From: an uncultured Oscillospiraceae bacterium
GTDB lineage: Bacteria > Bacillota > Clostridia > Oscillospirales > Ruminococcaceae
NCBI GenBank assembly: GCA_934232845.1
Contig: CAKQGD010000070.1
Span: 1-7,272, forward strand
Direction: 5' to 3'
Length of the DNA: 7,272 bases
The notes under the pieces: model-generated
What the model was told of the DNA's origin: nothing
What the model saw: the letters and a program-made list of their open reading frames with translations, nothing else
Databases searched by the model: none
Made by a program: the position numbers and the translations under genes
Part shown: positions 1 through 6,204 of the stretch, piece by piece
Layout of the letters: every line of letters begins with the position of its first letter
Position numbering within the stretch: position 1 is the stretch's first letter

Positions 1-66
1 GGATATTATATAATAACGATAGGACTTCTTTTATAAATATCATCGTACAAAAGAGGAAAGATACAG

Positions 67-94
67 AGGCTTCCTTATATAAGAGAGCCTTTTT
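67..94 (+). terminator. Terminator-like hairpin with T5 tail
   Basis: AGGCT at 67-71 pairs with AGCCT at 86-90. Inside lies a second short stem (CTT/AAG) around an ATAT loop, interrupted by one mismatch. A run of five T (90-94) follows on the plus strand only, so it would end transcripts entering from the left. The stem is short and imperfect, hence moderate confidence. No gene ending just before it is visible within the window. Confidence 0.45.
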
Positions 95-151
95 CAGAAG
101 TCTGTCTCGCGGCATGCAAAACGTTGTCGCATAGCTTCCCAAGTTCCATAT

Positions 152-190
152 AAAAAGATCGAGTATCGTTTTTCGATACCCGATCTTTTT
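152..190. terminator. Bidirectional Rho-independent terminator
   Basis: A 12-bp stem (157-168 with 174-185, one A/C mismatch) closes on a TTTTT loop. It is flanked by AAAAA on the left (152-156) and TTTTT on the right (186-190), so both strands give a hairpin followed by a U-run. It insulates the lipoprotein gene from whatever lies to the left, and would also stop minus-strand transcripts leaving the window. Confidence 0.8.
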
Positions 191-248
191 CAGTTACAGA
201 GTTTGCTCCCTTTACGGAGATTTTATCACCGGACAAGAATCTCTTTTC

Positions 249-277
249 TTGCATTTTACCGTTTGTTTTGATATTCT
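249..277 (+). promoter_or_regulatory. Extended -10 promoter of the lipoprotein gene
   Basis: The -10 hexamer TATTCT (272-277) is preceded by TGA (269-271), giving an extended -10. A weak -35, TTGCAT (249-254), sits exactly 17 bases upstream. The predicted start of transcription is near 284, leaving a leader of roughly 24 bases that carries the AAAGGAGG ribosome binding site just before the ATG at 308. Confidence 0.55.
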
Positions 278-307
278 GAAACCATACAAATACAAAGGAG
301 GCGCCAC

Positions 308-880
308 ATGAAGCAAATCTTTTTTACTGTTTTTCTTTTACTTTTTGCCGTATGCTCCTGTTCACAAAGCGGCCCCTCTTCCAGTCGTAATCTTACCTCG
401 CCGGAATCCTCATTTTCCCAGGAGAGCGCTGACGTTTCTGAAGAAAACACCGTACAAGAAATGACAGGCATTGCGGTTCGCAGTGACACACGGGATTTTT
501 CTTTTTCCCGCAATCCCATTCTCGGCACAGAGGGAGATAAAAAACAATTTGATGCACAGATTGCCGATCTGTCAAAAACAAGCAGCCGTATGATTCTCGG
601 CTTATATAGTAAAGGCATTGAAGAGGAAGGGCAGGAACTGACACAGGAGCAGGTTCTTTCCGTTTTCTCCGCTCTGCAGAACGCTTCGTACGCGGTCTTT
701 GACGATCCAAAAGAACCCTCCTCCGGCGGTACCGTTCATCTATTGTTTTTAGATGAGGAAGAAAACATTCTGCTTCATGCATCCTACGATGGAGGAAGCT
801 GGCTGACGTTGGAAGCCGATAACGGCCCCAGAGTCTTTGACGGATCAGACTGCGGCCTGGAGGTTTTGTTTGACCCGTAA
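308..880 (+). CDS. Putative secreted lipoprotein of unknown function
   Basis: This 190-residue protein is probably exported and anchored on the outer face of the cytoplasmic membrane. Residues 1-18 form a lipoprotein signal peptide: positive N-terminus (MK), hydrophobic core at about 4-15, then V15-C16-S17-C18, with C18 the likely lipidated residue and C16 a possible alternative. Residues 19-45 form a Ser/Glu-rich linker typical of surface lipoproteins. The rest (about 80-190) is a mixed, acidic soluble region with alternating hydrophobic stretches near 143-149 and 155-168; I do not recognise a family. The ATG start is supported by AAAGGAGG 7-8 bases upstream. It has its own promoter (249-277) and ends 12 bases from the stop of the convergent metallo-hydrolase gene, so it is probably monocistronic. 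A substrate-binding or stress role would be a guess. Confidence 0.85.
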   Translation: MKQIFFTVFLLLFAVCSCSQSGPSSSRNLTSPESSFSQESADVSEENTVQEMTGIAVRSDTRDFSFSRNPILGTEGDKKQFDAQIADLSKTSSRMILGLYSKGIEEEGQELTQEQVLSVFSALQNASYAVFDDPKEPSSGGTVHLLFLDEEENILLHASYDGGSWLTLEADNGPRVFDGSDCGLEVLFDP

Positions 881-896
881 AATAGTGCGATTTTAC
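877..896. terminator. Convergent hairpin spanning both stop codons
   Basis: GTAAAAT (877-883) and ATTTTAC (890-896) form a perfect 7-bp inverted repeat with a 6-base loop. The left arm contains the TAA of the plus-strand lipoprotein gene and the right arm the TAA of the minus-strand hydrolase gene. The stem is AT-rich and no long T-run follows on either strand, so it is a weak terminator candidate at best. It remains the only hairpin seen between these converging genes. Confidence 0.35.
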
Positions 897-1711
897 AAAG
901 TCAGAATATCTCCCCCTGAAAAATACTGAAGCTGTTCTCCCATTATCTCACGCATCTGCAAAAATGCTTTCTGTCCGGTGCAGTGACAAGTATAAAACAC
1001 CGTCGGATAGGTTTTGAGACGTGCGGCCATTCTGCGAATCAAGTCCAGCTCTTCCTCGGAATACTCCTCCTGCATCAAATGAAAACCACCGATCGCCGCA
1101 TTCGGATATTTTCCGAGGCGCAGACGCATCGCCTCTATGATATTCACAATTCCACTGTGCGAGCAGCCGCAGAGCAGCGCCGTTCGTCCCTCGTCGAAAA
1201 CGACAAGATTCTGCTCATGCGAAAACTCATCCCGGCGCAGAGCAGTGCCTTCCTTTACATACAGCGTTCGATTCGCAAACGAAGAAAACTCTGTATTTTT
1301 TACATCTCCAAACAGAAATAGTTCCTCATCCAAACGCAGATCTGTGTCTTGAATGATAAGCCTTTCTTCTCCGAAAAGCTCTCTCGGCAGGCTGATCTCT
1401 CTGCTCTGCCCGTCCCGACAGCTTATGAATTCTCCAAAAGCGCTGCCGCGAAGATAAATTTTAGCCTGCGCATTTTCTTTTAAAAAATAAGGAAGACCTC
1501 CCCCGTGGTCGCTGTGCCCATGAGAAAGCACTGCCGTATCAACCCGTGTAAGATCGATGCCCATAATTTTGGCATTTTCTGCAAAAGCTCTGCTTGCCCC
1601 ACTGTCAAACAGCACGACATGCCGTTTTGTTTCAACCAGAACACTCAAGCCATGTTCCGCTGCAAGGCAAGAATTCGACGCGGTATTTTCCAACAGACAG
1701 GTCAGCTTCAT
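893..1711 (-). CDS. MBL-fold metallo-hydrolase, COG1237-like
   Basis: A 272-residue metallo-beta-lactamase-fold hydrolase, probably cytoplasmic and binding two metal ions (usually zinc). The signature HxHxDH is visible as H64-x-H66-x-D68-H69. Further likely ligands are H185 in CGCSHSGIVNII, H211 in GGFH and H243 in TCHC. These blocks, with the N-terminal AEHGLSVLVET and FDSG segments, match the COG1237 family. Some members are named 7,8-dihydropterin-6-yl-methyl-4-(beta-D-ribofuranosyl)aminobenzene 5'-phosphate synthase, but the substrate here is not known. I start at the ATG at 1711 because AAGGAGG (1720-1726) lies 8 bases upstream. A longer GTG reading from 1759 overlaps the radC stop and has no such site. 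It lies 44 bases downstream of the RadC-family gene on the same strand and is probably co-transcribed with it. Confidence 0.88.
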   Translation of the reverse strand: MKLTCLLENTASNSCLAAEHGLSVLVETKRHVVLFDSGASRAFAENAKIMGIDLTRVDTAVLSHGHSDHGGGLPYFLKENAQAKIYLRGSAFGEFISCRDGQSREISLPRELFGEERLIIQDTDLRLDEELFLFGDVKNTEFSSFANRTLYVKEGTALRRDEFSHEQNLVVFDEGRTALLCGCSHSGIVNIIEAMRLRLGKYPNAAIGGFHLMQEEYSEEELDLIRRMAARLKTYPTVFYTCHCTGQKAFLQMREIMGEQLQYFSGGDILTL

Positions 1712-1719
1712 TGAATTTT

Positions 1720-1726
1720 CCTCCTT
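1720..1726 (-). promoter_or_regulatory. Ribosome binding site fixing the hydrolase start
   Basis: A full AAGGAGG on the minus strand sits 8 bases before the ATG at 1711. It lies between the radC stop and that ATG, which argues against the GTG start at 1759 allowed by the open frame. Confidence 0.8.
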
Positions 1727-1755
1727 TTTTAATTTTGAAAACATGCAGCGGCGTG

Positions 1756-2445
1756 TCACTCGGAAAGATTAATAAAGTATCCGGATTCCCGCATCGAAAC
1801 ACAATCGTCCCGTGAAAAAACAAAGTGATCGAGAACCCGAACGGAGATTGCCTTTAAAACCGTCGCAATATGCTTTGTTACAAAAATATCCTCATTCGAA
1901 GGCACCGCAAACTGCGCCGGATGATTGTGTGCCAGAATCACGGCGGTTGCCGAAACGCGCATCACCAGATCTACAACACGGCGCATGTCGACATTTACGC
2001 GGTCTATGGCTCCCTCTCCCAGACACTGACAATGCAGAACACGCCGCTTATCATCCAGACATACGAGATAAAAATGTTCCTCACGCATTCCGAGAAATCT
2101 TGGAGAAAGGAAATCGATCATCTTTTCCGCAGAGTCGAGAATCATCCCTTTCTTTTGGGTATCCGTCAGATATACTCTGGAAAGCGCCGGAATGCTGCAC
2201 AATAAGAGCGCGGATTTCGGGCCTATTCCATCCACGCGGAGAAGTTCTTCATAGCTTGCTTCAAACACCCCTGTCAAAGAACCGAAATAATCCAGCAGGC
2301 GATGTGCTATCGGGTTTGTATCTCCACGAGGAATTGTCGTATATAAAAGAAATTCCAGCACCTCATGCGGAGCGAAATGTTCCAGTCCTTCCGCAAAAAA
2401 TCGGGCCCTCACCCGCTCACGGTGACCGCTGTGTATCTGCTCCAA
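1756..2445 (-). CDS. radC: RadC family protein with JAB/MPN domain
   Basis: A 229-residue RadC-family protein, the usual length for the family. The N-terminus (HSGHRERVRARF, residues 6-17) is the classic RadC opening. A helix-hairpin-helix-like segment (LLRVDGIGPKSALLL, 68-82) follows, then the C-terminal JAB/MPN domain with the complete metal-binding JAMM signature H173-x-H175-x7-S183-x2-D186 and an upstream Glu at 122/123. RadC was named as a DNA repair protein, but its biochemical role is unsettled; an intact JAMM site suggests metal-dependent hydrolase activity. I choose the TTG at 2445 because GGAGGG (2452-2457) lies 6 bases upstream. The frame extends to a TTG at 2469, but that codon overlaps the apparent -10 element. 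It is the first gene of a minus-strand pair with the MBL hydrolase. Confidence 0.9.
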   Translation of the reverse strand: MEQIHSGHRERVRARFFAEGLEHFAPHEVLEFLLYTTIPRGDTNPIAHRLLDYFGSLTGVFEASYEELLRVDGIGPKSALLLCSIPALSRVYLTDTQKKGMILDSAEKMIDFLSPRFLGMREEHFYLVCLDDKRRVLHCQCLGEGAIDRVNVDMRRVVDLVMRVSATAVILAHNHPAQFAVPSNEDIFVTKHIATVLKAISVRVLDHFVFSRDDCVSMRESGYFINLSE

Positions 2446-2450
2446 AACAC

Positions 2451-2457
2451 TCCCTCC
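2451..2457 (-). promoter_or_regulatory. Ribosome binding site for the TTG start of radC
   Basis: GGAGGGA on the minus strand precedes the TTG at 2445 with a normal spacing. No ATG or GTG in the radC frame lies near it, so the gene most likely starts with TTG. Confidence 0.65.
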
Positions 2458-2468
2458 GTTTCCCTGCA

Positions 2469-2497
2469 ATCATAGCACAAATTGAGAAAAATGAAAA
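2469..2497 (-). promoter_or_regulatory. Extended -10 promoter of radC
   Basis: On the minus strand, the -35 TTTTCA (2492-2497) and -10 TATGAT (2469-2474) are separated by exactly 17 bases, and TGC directly precedes the -10. Transcription would begin near 2462, giving a short leader holding the GGAGGGA site. It is back to back with the rluA-like promoter. Confidence 0.55.
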
Positions 2498-2522
2498 GCA
2501 CATAGCCAAGAAATCCGGCCTG

Positions 2523-2531
2523 TGTTATACT
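2523..2531 (+). promoter_or_regulatory. Extended -10 promoter of the pseudouridine synthase operon
   Basis: TGT-TATACT (2523-2531) is a good extended -10. No clear -35 is visible 16-18 bases upstream, which extended -10 promoters can tolerate. The predicted start near 2538 leaves only about 11 bases before the ATG at 2549, a very short leader. Confidence 0.45.
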
Positions 2532-2548
2532 CATTTTCAGGTGATGAT

Positions 2549-3508
2549 ATGAAGGAATTTATAATCGGACCCAACGATTCGGGACAGCGGCTCGACCGCT
2601 TTCTCAAAAAAGCCATTCCCTCGCTCCCTGCCTCTCTGCTGCAGCGGTCCATCCGTCTCAAGCGTATCAAGGTCAACCGCAAGCGCGCGCAAAACGCCCA
2701 GCTGCTCTGCGAGGGCGACATCGTCGAAGCTTATCTCAACGATGAATTTTTTTCGACGAAGGAGAACGGACCGCTCCCTTTTCTTGCTGCCCGCGGCCCG
2801 ATTCGCGTCGTGTATGAAGATGAAAACCTTCTTCTCTGCGACAAGGAACCGGGACTTGTGGTACACGAGGATGAAAGCGGCAGCCCCGATACTTTGATCG
2901 CCCGTATTCAGAAGTATCTTTATGAAAAAAAAGAATACCGACCTGAGGAGGAATCCTCGTTTGCCCCGGCCCTCTGTAATCGAATCGACCGAAATACGGG
3001 CGGCATCGTGATCGCTGCAAAGAACGCCTCCACTCTGCGTGTGATGAACGTTCTCTTGAAGGAACGTCTTCTCGATAAATATTATCTTTGTATCGTGCAT
3101 GGAAGGCTTTCTCCGGCAAGGGGAATCCTAAAGCATTTTCTTCGCAGAGACGAAACAAAAAAACGCGTTTATGTATTCGATTCCCCACAAAAAGACGCGC
3201 GTACGGCCCTGACAAAATATCAGGTATTGCGGGAAAACGAACGTTTTTCTCTTGTCGAAGTCGAACTGCTCACCGGACGCACCCACCAAATTCGCGCACA
3301 GATGGCACATATCGGTCATCCTCTTCTCGGCGACAGCAAATACGGGCTCGCCCGTGAAAATAAGGATACCGGCTGGCGATATCAGGCCCTTTATTCCTAC
3401 CGTCTCGTATTCTCTGCCGGAGAACGAGCGGAGCATCTTGCCTACCTCAACGGAAAGGAATTTCGGGTAGACCACGTTCCTTTTGAACAGGATTTCGATC
3501 GGCTGTGA
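2549..3508 (+). CDS. RluA family pseudouridine synthase
   Basis: A 319-residue enzyme expected to isomerise uridine to pseudouridine in ribosomal or other RNA, in the cytoplasm. An S4 RNA-binding domain occupies about residues 10-65. The catalytic domain follows, with the active-site block CNRIDRNTGG (143-152) and catalytic Asp147, and the conserved LTGRTHQIRAQ block (241-251) followed by GHPLLGDSKYG. The usual His of the HRLD motif is Asn here (NRID), a variant I associate with some Firmicute members. The exact target site (RluC-, RluD- or other type) cannot be told from sequence. The ATG at 2549 is chosen over an upstream GTG at 2522, which overlaps the promoter; the ribosome binding site (AGGTGAT, 2539-2545) is weak and close. 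It is the first gene of an apparent three-gene operon with the Smr and DUF3810 genes. Confidence 0.9.
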   Translation: MKEFIIGPNDSGQRLDRFLKKAIPSLPASLLQRSIRLKRIKVNRKRAQNAQLLCEGDIVEAYLNDEFFSTKENGPLPFLAARGPIRVVYEDENLLLCDKEPGLVVHEDESGSPDTLIARIQKYLYEKKEYRPEEESSFAPALCNRIDRNTGGIVIAAKNASTLRVMNVLLKERLLDKYYLCIVHGRLSPARGILKHFLRRDETKKRVYVFDSPQKDARTALTKYQVLRENERFSLVEVELLTGRTHQIRAQMAHIGHPLLGDSKYGLARENKDTGWRYQALYSYRLVFSAGERAEHLAYLNGKEFRVDHVPFEQDFDRL

Positions 3509-3572
3509 CAGCCCGATGATCTTCGATGCTGTTTAAGAAAACATTGCTCACAGAAAAAAAGAGGCGCTAATC

Positions 3573-3911
3573 ATGATCAGAACGCTTAATTTAGAAGCCG
3601 GAATGCCGAATACAAAAACAGCCCGGCTGCGTCTGACAGAAGGGCTGCGTACCGCCCGCCTTGCCGGATATAAAGCCGTCAAGCTGATTCATGGCTACGG
3701 ATCGAGCGGACGCGGCGGTGCGATTCGCCGTATGACGCTCGAAGAGCTCTCCCGGATGAAGAAGCGGGGACAGATCCGGGCATATGCGTCCGGAGAGGAC
3801 TTTTCGCCTTTTTCTGAGGACGGGCGAAAAATTGCACTCGCCATACCGCAAGCGGCGCAAGACCGCGATTATTCCCGGGGAAATGACGGTATCACCGTTG
3901 TACTGCTGTAA
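3573..3911 (+). CDS. Small stand-alone Smr-domain protein
   Basis: A 112-residue protein that is essentially one Smr (small MutS-related) domain, a fold linked to endonuclease or nucleic-acid binding in MutS2 C-termini and other proteins. The key loop LIHGYGSSGRGGAIR (38-52) is clear, with H40 and the Gly-rich stretch matching the family HGxGxGxLR motif. The N-terminal DLHG motif of canonical Smr domains is replaced by LNLEAG (5-10). The C-terminal end GNDGITVVLL is typical of the family. The ATG has AGAGG (3560-3564) 8 bases upstream. The gene starts 64 bases after the pseudouridine synthase stop and ends 18 bases before the DUF3810 start, so it is probably in the same operon. Whether it cuts or only binds nucleic acid is not visible; the missing DLHG makes classical nicking activity uncertain. 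Confidence 0.85.
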   Translation: MIRTLNLEAGMPNTKTARLRLTEGLRTARLAGYKAVKLIHGYGSSGRGGAIRRMTLEELSRMKKRGQIRAYASGEDFSPFSEDGRKIALAIPQAAQDRDYSRGNDGITVVLL

Positions 3912-3929
3912 AGGAGAATTACTTTTCAC

Positions 3930-5069
3930 ATGTCCGTTCAATCTCTTCTTCCGCCGAAGCGCACATTTGCCGGTGAAGCATTCCGTATTTTTCTCTGTAT
4001 CTGTCCGGCGATTGCCGCAGCCGCAGTGATCGCTCTGTCCCGCATAGACGCCGCCGCGACAGAGGCCGTCTTTTCACAAGGCGTCTTTCCCGTTGTCAGC
4101 ACTGTCATCGGACTTTTGGCGCGCGTACTGCCTTTTTCCCTGATCGCAGTACTCGCTTACGTCGGAATCGGTCTGGCTGTTTTTTTCGCCGCTTTCTTTG
4201 CCGTTCGTATTTTTAAAACCCACGATCCTGCGGGACTTCTTCTGCGGTATGTGCGTGGGCTTCTGCTTATTCCTTCCGTAATCTTTTTTATCTACGCGAT
4301 TACCTGCGGGCCCAACTACAGCCGCCTTACTTTCGCCGAACAGAGCGGACTGAGGATTCGTGATTCCTCAGCGGAAGAACTTGCCGCTCTTTGTACAGAG
4401 CTTATCGAACGCACCGCCGCTGCCCGTGAAATGGTTACGGAAGATGAAACCGGTATTTTCTCACTCAATGAGGAGTTCTCCGTCAGCTCATCACAGGCCC
4501 TCTCTTCATTTCACGATCTGAGATCTGAGTATCCGTTTCTTCTCAATGCAGCTATCGCGCCGAAAGCCATGATCGGATCACAGCTTCTTTCTCGAGTACA
4601 GGTTACAGGTTTTTACTCCTGCTATACCTCTGAGCCAAATGTAAACACTCATATGCCCGATCTGGAACTGCCCTTCACCATGTGCCACGAATTGGCTCAT
4701 ACCAGCGGCTTTATGCGCGAAGATGAGGCTAATTTTATTGGATATCTCGCCTGCTCGCGGTCGGAAAATTCCAATTTTCGCTACAGCGGCCTGATCTGCG
4801 CTCTCAACTACAGTATGGGGCAGCTCTATAAAGCTGATCCCGACGCTTATTGGGAGCTGCGCGCCTGCTATTCCGAAGAAATGAACCGTGATCTTTCTGT
4901 GCAGTCTGCCTATTGGAGGCAGTATGAAGACTCAAAAGCGCTCGAGGTCTACGCCTCTGTCAACGATGCGTTTCTCAAAGCAAACCAACAGACCGACGGC
5001 CGTCAGAGCTACGGCAGAATGGTCGATCTTCTGCTTGCAGAATACCGTTCTCTGCACGAACTGGAATAA
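3930..5069 (+). CDS. DUF3810 membrane protein with zincin motif
   Basis: A 379-residue membrane protein of the DUF3810 family, which has no established function that I know of. Hydrophobic segments lie at about residues 17-36, 53-64 with 67-94, and 107-125, anchoring the N-terminal third. The soluble remainder carries H253-E-L-A-H257, a zincin-type HExxH, closely followed by GFMREDEANFIGYLAC (260-275), where E264 or E266 could supply the third metal ligand. That arrangement suggests a membrane-anchored metallopeptidase; proteolysis and substrate are inferred, not shown. The ATG at 3930 is preceded by AAAGGAGA, but the spacing of about 13 bases is longer than ideal and no better in-frame start is seen. 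It is the last gene of the operon after the pseudouridine synthase and Smr genes. No convincing terminator follows its stop. Confidence 0.85.
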   Translation: MSVQSLLPPKRTFAGEAFRIFLCICPAIAAAAVIALSRIDAAATEAVFSQGVFPVVSTVIGLLARVLPFSLIAVLAYVGIGLAVFFAAFFAVRIFKTHDPAGLLLRYVRGLLLIPSVIFFIYAITCGPNYSRLTFAEQSGLRIRDSSAEELAALCTELIERTAAAREMVTEDETGIFSLNEEFSVSSSQALSSFHDLRSEYPFLLNAAIAPKAMIGSQLLSRVQVTGFYSCYTSEPNVNTHMPDLELPFTMCHELAHTSGFMREDEANFIGYLACSRSENSNFRYSGLICALNYSMGQLYKADPDAYWELRACYSEEMNRDLSVQSAYWRQYEDSKALEVYASVNDAFLKANQQTDGRQSYGRMVDLLLAEYRSLHELE

Positions 5070-5143
5070 GCTTTCTTCTGCTTTATGCTTTGAACTAAGA
5101 GTTTTGATCATCAGAAGATCTCATATGGGCGCGGCTGCCTTTC

Positions 5144-5518
5144 TTATCTCAGATTGTCCGCTTCCCAAAAGAACGCCGTCTGGGGGTTTTCTCTTTTCTT
5201 GAAATAAAGATAGACAAGAAGACCGTCTGCGGCAGAGATCAGACAATCATTTTCTGTATCCGTTTCGGGAATGTCTTCCCTTGTGGAGATAAAAAATACG
5301 GTTCTCTTTTAGAGCGGGCTATAAACGTGTAAATCAGATTTTAGTATATCTGCCTTACTCTGGATCAAATGAGCTTTGCGGAAATTTTGCATGTCCGGCT
5401 GACGGATTTTTAAATGCGAAGAAAAGTTCGTCCTGCAAACAGCTTTCGGATCAGCCGGAGAGCTCGCTGTGAAGAATATGAATCGCCTTCTGGAACCATT
5501 GCAGTTCGGAAACGCCTG
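5144..5518 (-). pseudogene. Possible decayed gene remnant, minus strand
   Basis: The stretch between the DUF3810 and GIY-YIG genes holds no intact gene. One minus-strand frame from 5518 to the TAA at 5144-5146 has only a single stop, TAA at 5309-5311, in 124 codons, where about six would be expected by chance at even composition. The last 54 codons (5147-5308) look coding, ending with segments such as AADGLLVYLYFKKRENP and TAFFWEADNLR. The part before the stop includes an ATG at 5390-5392 without a ribosome binding site. Near 5460-5510 another frame reads ELQWFQKAIHILHSELSG before a stop, hinting at frameshifts as well. I do not recognise the family. It could equally be chance openness, so this is a tentative call. 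Confidence 0.3.
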
Positions 5519-5526
5519 TCATCAGT

Positions 5527-6192
5527 TTATACGCCCAGTCTTTCGCGAATATCATTTAGCCATTCGCCCTTATACTTGAAGAACTTAGGGCCGGCAATTG
5601 CATATTTCTTGCCTGTAAGTTGTTTTGCAAGTGCTGTCAAGGACATGGTCGTTCCATTATATTCAATGGCTTCAATGGCGCGATCGCCAACAACAGTTGC
5701 TGTAATGCTGGGATCGTATGCATATTCGATCTGCTCACCCACAGCGATCTGACACTTAAAAAAGGAGAAGTTCGACGCTTTTTCAGCGTGCTCGGTGTCG
5801 ACTTCTTTCGCGGTTTCCTCTGCCTGCGCTTCTTCTGCACTGGGGGTAATCAATTTCAAGCTTTCTGTACAACCATGGATTTCTGCGATAGCTTCTAAGA
5901 TAGAATATGCATCTTCTGGCGCCATAGCATAAAATTCCCGGACACGCTTTTGCCCATTGAAATTCTCAATAGAACGAAGATTGGGATTCAGCTTATCTAT
6001 AATCGAATGAATTTTCAAATCGGATAAGCGGGAGCTGACTTCGTACGTCGCATATACGCGAAATGCAAAGGGAGTGCACTCGCTCCGGTTCAGTTGCTTA
6101 AGTCGCTTGTCAATGTCATCTGCATATCCGATTTTGACATACTCCGGGAAAGACGGATTCGTGAGTATGTAGATTACGCCTGCTTTTTCCAT
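5527..6192 (-). CDS. GIY-YIG nuclease family protein, T5orf172-like
   Basis: A 221-residue protein with an N-terminal GIY-YIG-type nuclease domain of the T5orf172 kind (about 5-100). The two half-motifs appear as V6-I-Y8-I-L and V19-K-I-G22, followed by a conserved Arg (R30 in DKRLKQLNRS). H62 and E86 (in VREFY) are the likely remaining catalytic residues, the Glu being the expected metal ligand. Residues 117-140 are an acidic, Ala/Glu-rich linker. The C-terminus (about 145-221) resembles the RAMA/DUF4357-type domain often attached to restriction-modification and related nucleases. The ATG immediately follows the TAA of the upstream abortive-infection gene (TAAATG) and its ribosome binding site (6198-6204) lies inside that gene, so translation is probably coupled. 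DNA cleavage in a defence context is the likely role, inferred from family and neighbour. No clear terminator follows. Confidence 0.85.
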   Translation of the reverse strand: MEKAGVIYILTNPSFPEYVKIGYADDIDKRLKQLNRSECTPFAFRVYATYEVSSRLSDLKIHSIIDKLNPNLRSIENFNGQKRVREFYAMAPEDAYSILEAIAEIHGCTESLKLITPSAEEAQAEETAKEVDTEHAEKASNFSFFKCQIAVGEQIEYAYDPSITATVVGDRAIEAIEYNGTTMSLTALAKQLTGKKYAIAGPKFFKYKGEWLNDIRERLGV

Positions 6193-6197
6193 TTATT

Positions 6198-6204
6198 TCA
6201 CCTC
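6198..6204 (-). promoter_or_regulatory. Ribosome binding site of the GIY-YIG gene
   Basis: GAGGTGA on the minus strand lies within the last codons of the Abi gene, 5 bases before the ATG at 6192. The Abi stop TAA (6193-6195) sits between site and start, the usual layout for coupled translation or re-initiation. Confidence 0.7.

Larger units (their letters stand above)
1..307. other. Gene-free leader region with terminators and a promoter
   Basis: No convincing gene is seen in these 307 bases. The first 60 bases are very AT-rich and include a TATAAT hexamer at 9-14, which could be a -10 element whose -35 lies outside the window. Two hairpins with T-runs follow at 67-94 and 152-190, and a promoter for the lipoprotein gene lies at 249-277. 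One plus-strand frame is open from base 3 to a TAG at 132-134. It has no start with a ribosome binding site and runs through the first hairpin, so I do not call it a gene. Confidence 0.6.

Noticed and set aside
3..134. Plus-strand open frame running in from the left edge to a TAG at 132-134
   Set aside because: It is very AT-rich at the start, passes through a terminator-like hairpin and has no protein-like motif, so chance openness is more likely than a gene tail.
1756..1759. GTG at 1759 overlapping the radC stop as a coupled start for the MBL hydrolase
   Set aside because: A full AAGGAGG with ideal spacing precedes the ATG at 1711, and the family-typical N-terminus begins there.
2446..2469. 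TTG at 2469 as the start of radC
   Set aside because: It overlaps the apparent -10 element and has no ribosome binding site. TTG at 2445 has GGAGGG at the right distance.
1812..2552. Long plus-strand frame of 246 codons opposite radC
   Set aside because: It is antisense to radC, which has a complete JAMM motif and a full-length family match. The antisense product is rich in Pro/Arg/Ser with no recognisable domain.
3501..3513. Short inverted repeat GGCTG-TGA-CAGCC with the pseudouridine synthase stop codon as its loop
   Set aside because: The stem is only 5 bp and no T-run follows, so it is not a credible terminator in the middle of an operon.
5166..5205. Possible terminator after the DUF3810 gene (CCCA...TGGG followed by a T-rich stretch)
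   Set aside because: The stem is only about 4 bp with a long loop, and may lie inside a gene remnant on the other strand.
5414..5752. Plus-strand frame of 112 codons overlapping the 3' half of the GIY-YIG gene
   Set aside because: It is antisense to a well-supported gene, has no good ribosome binding site and resembles no family.
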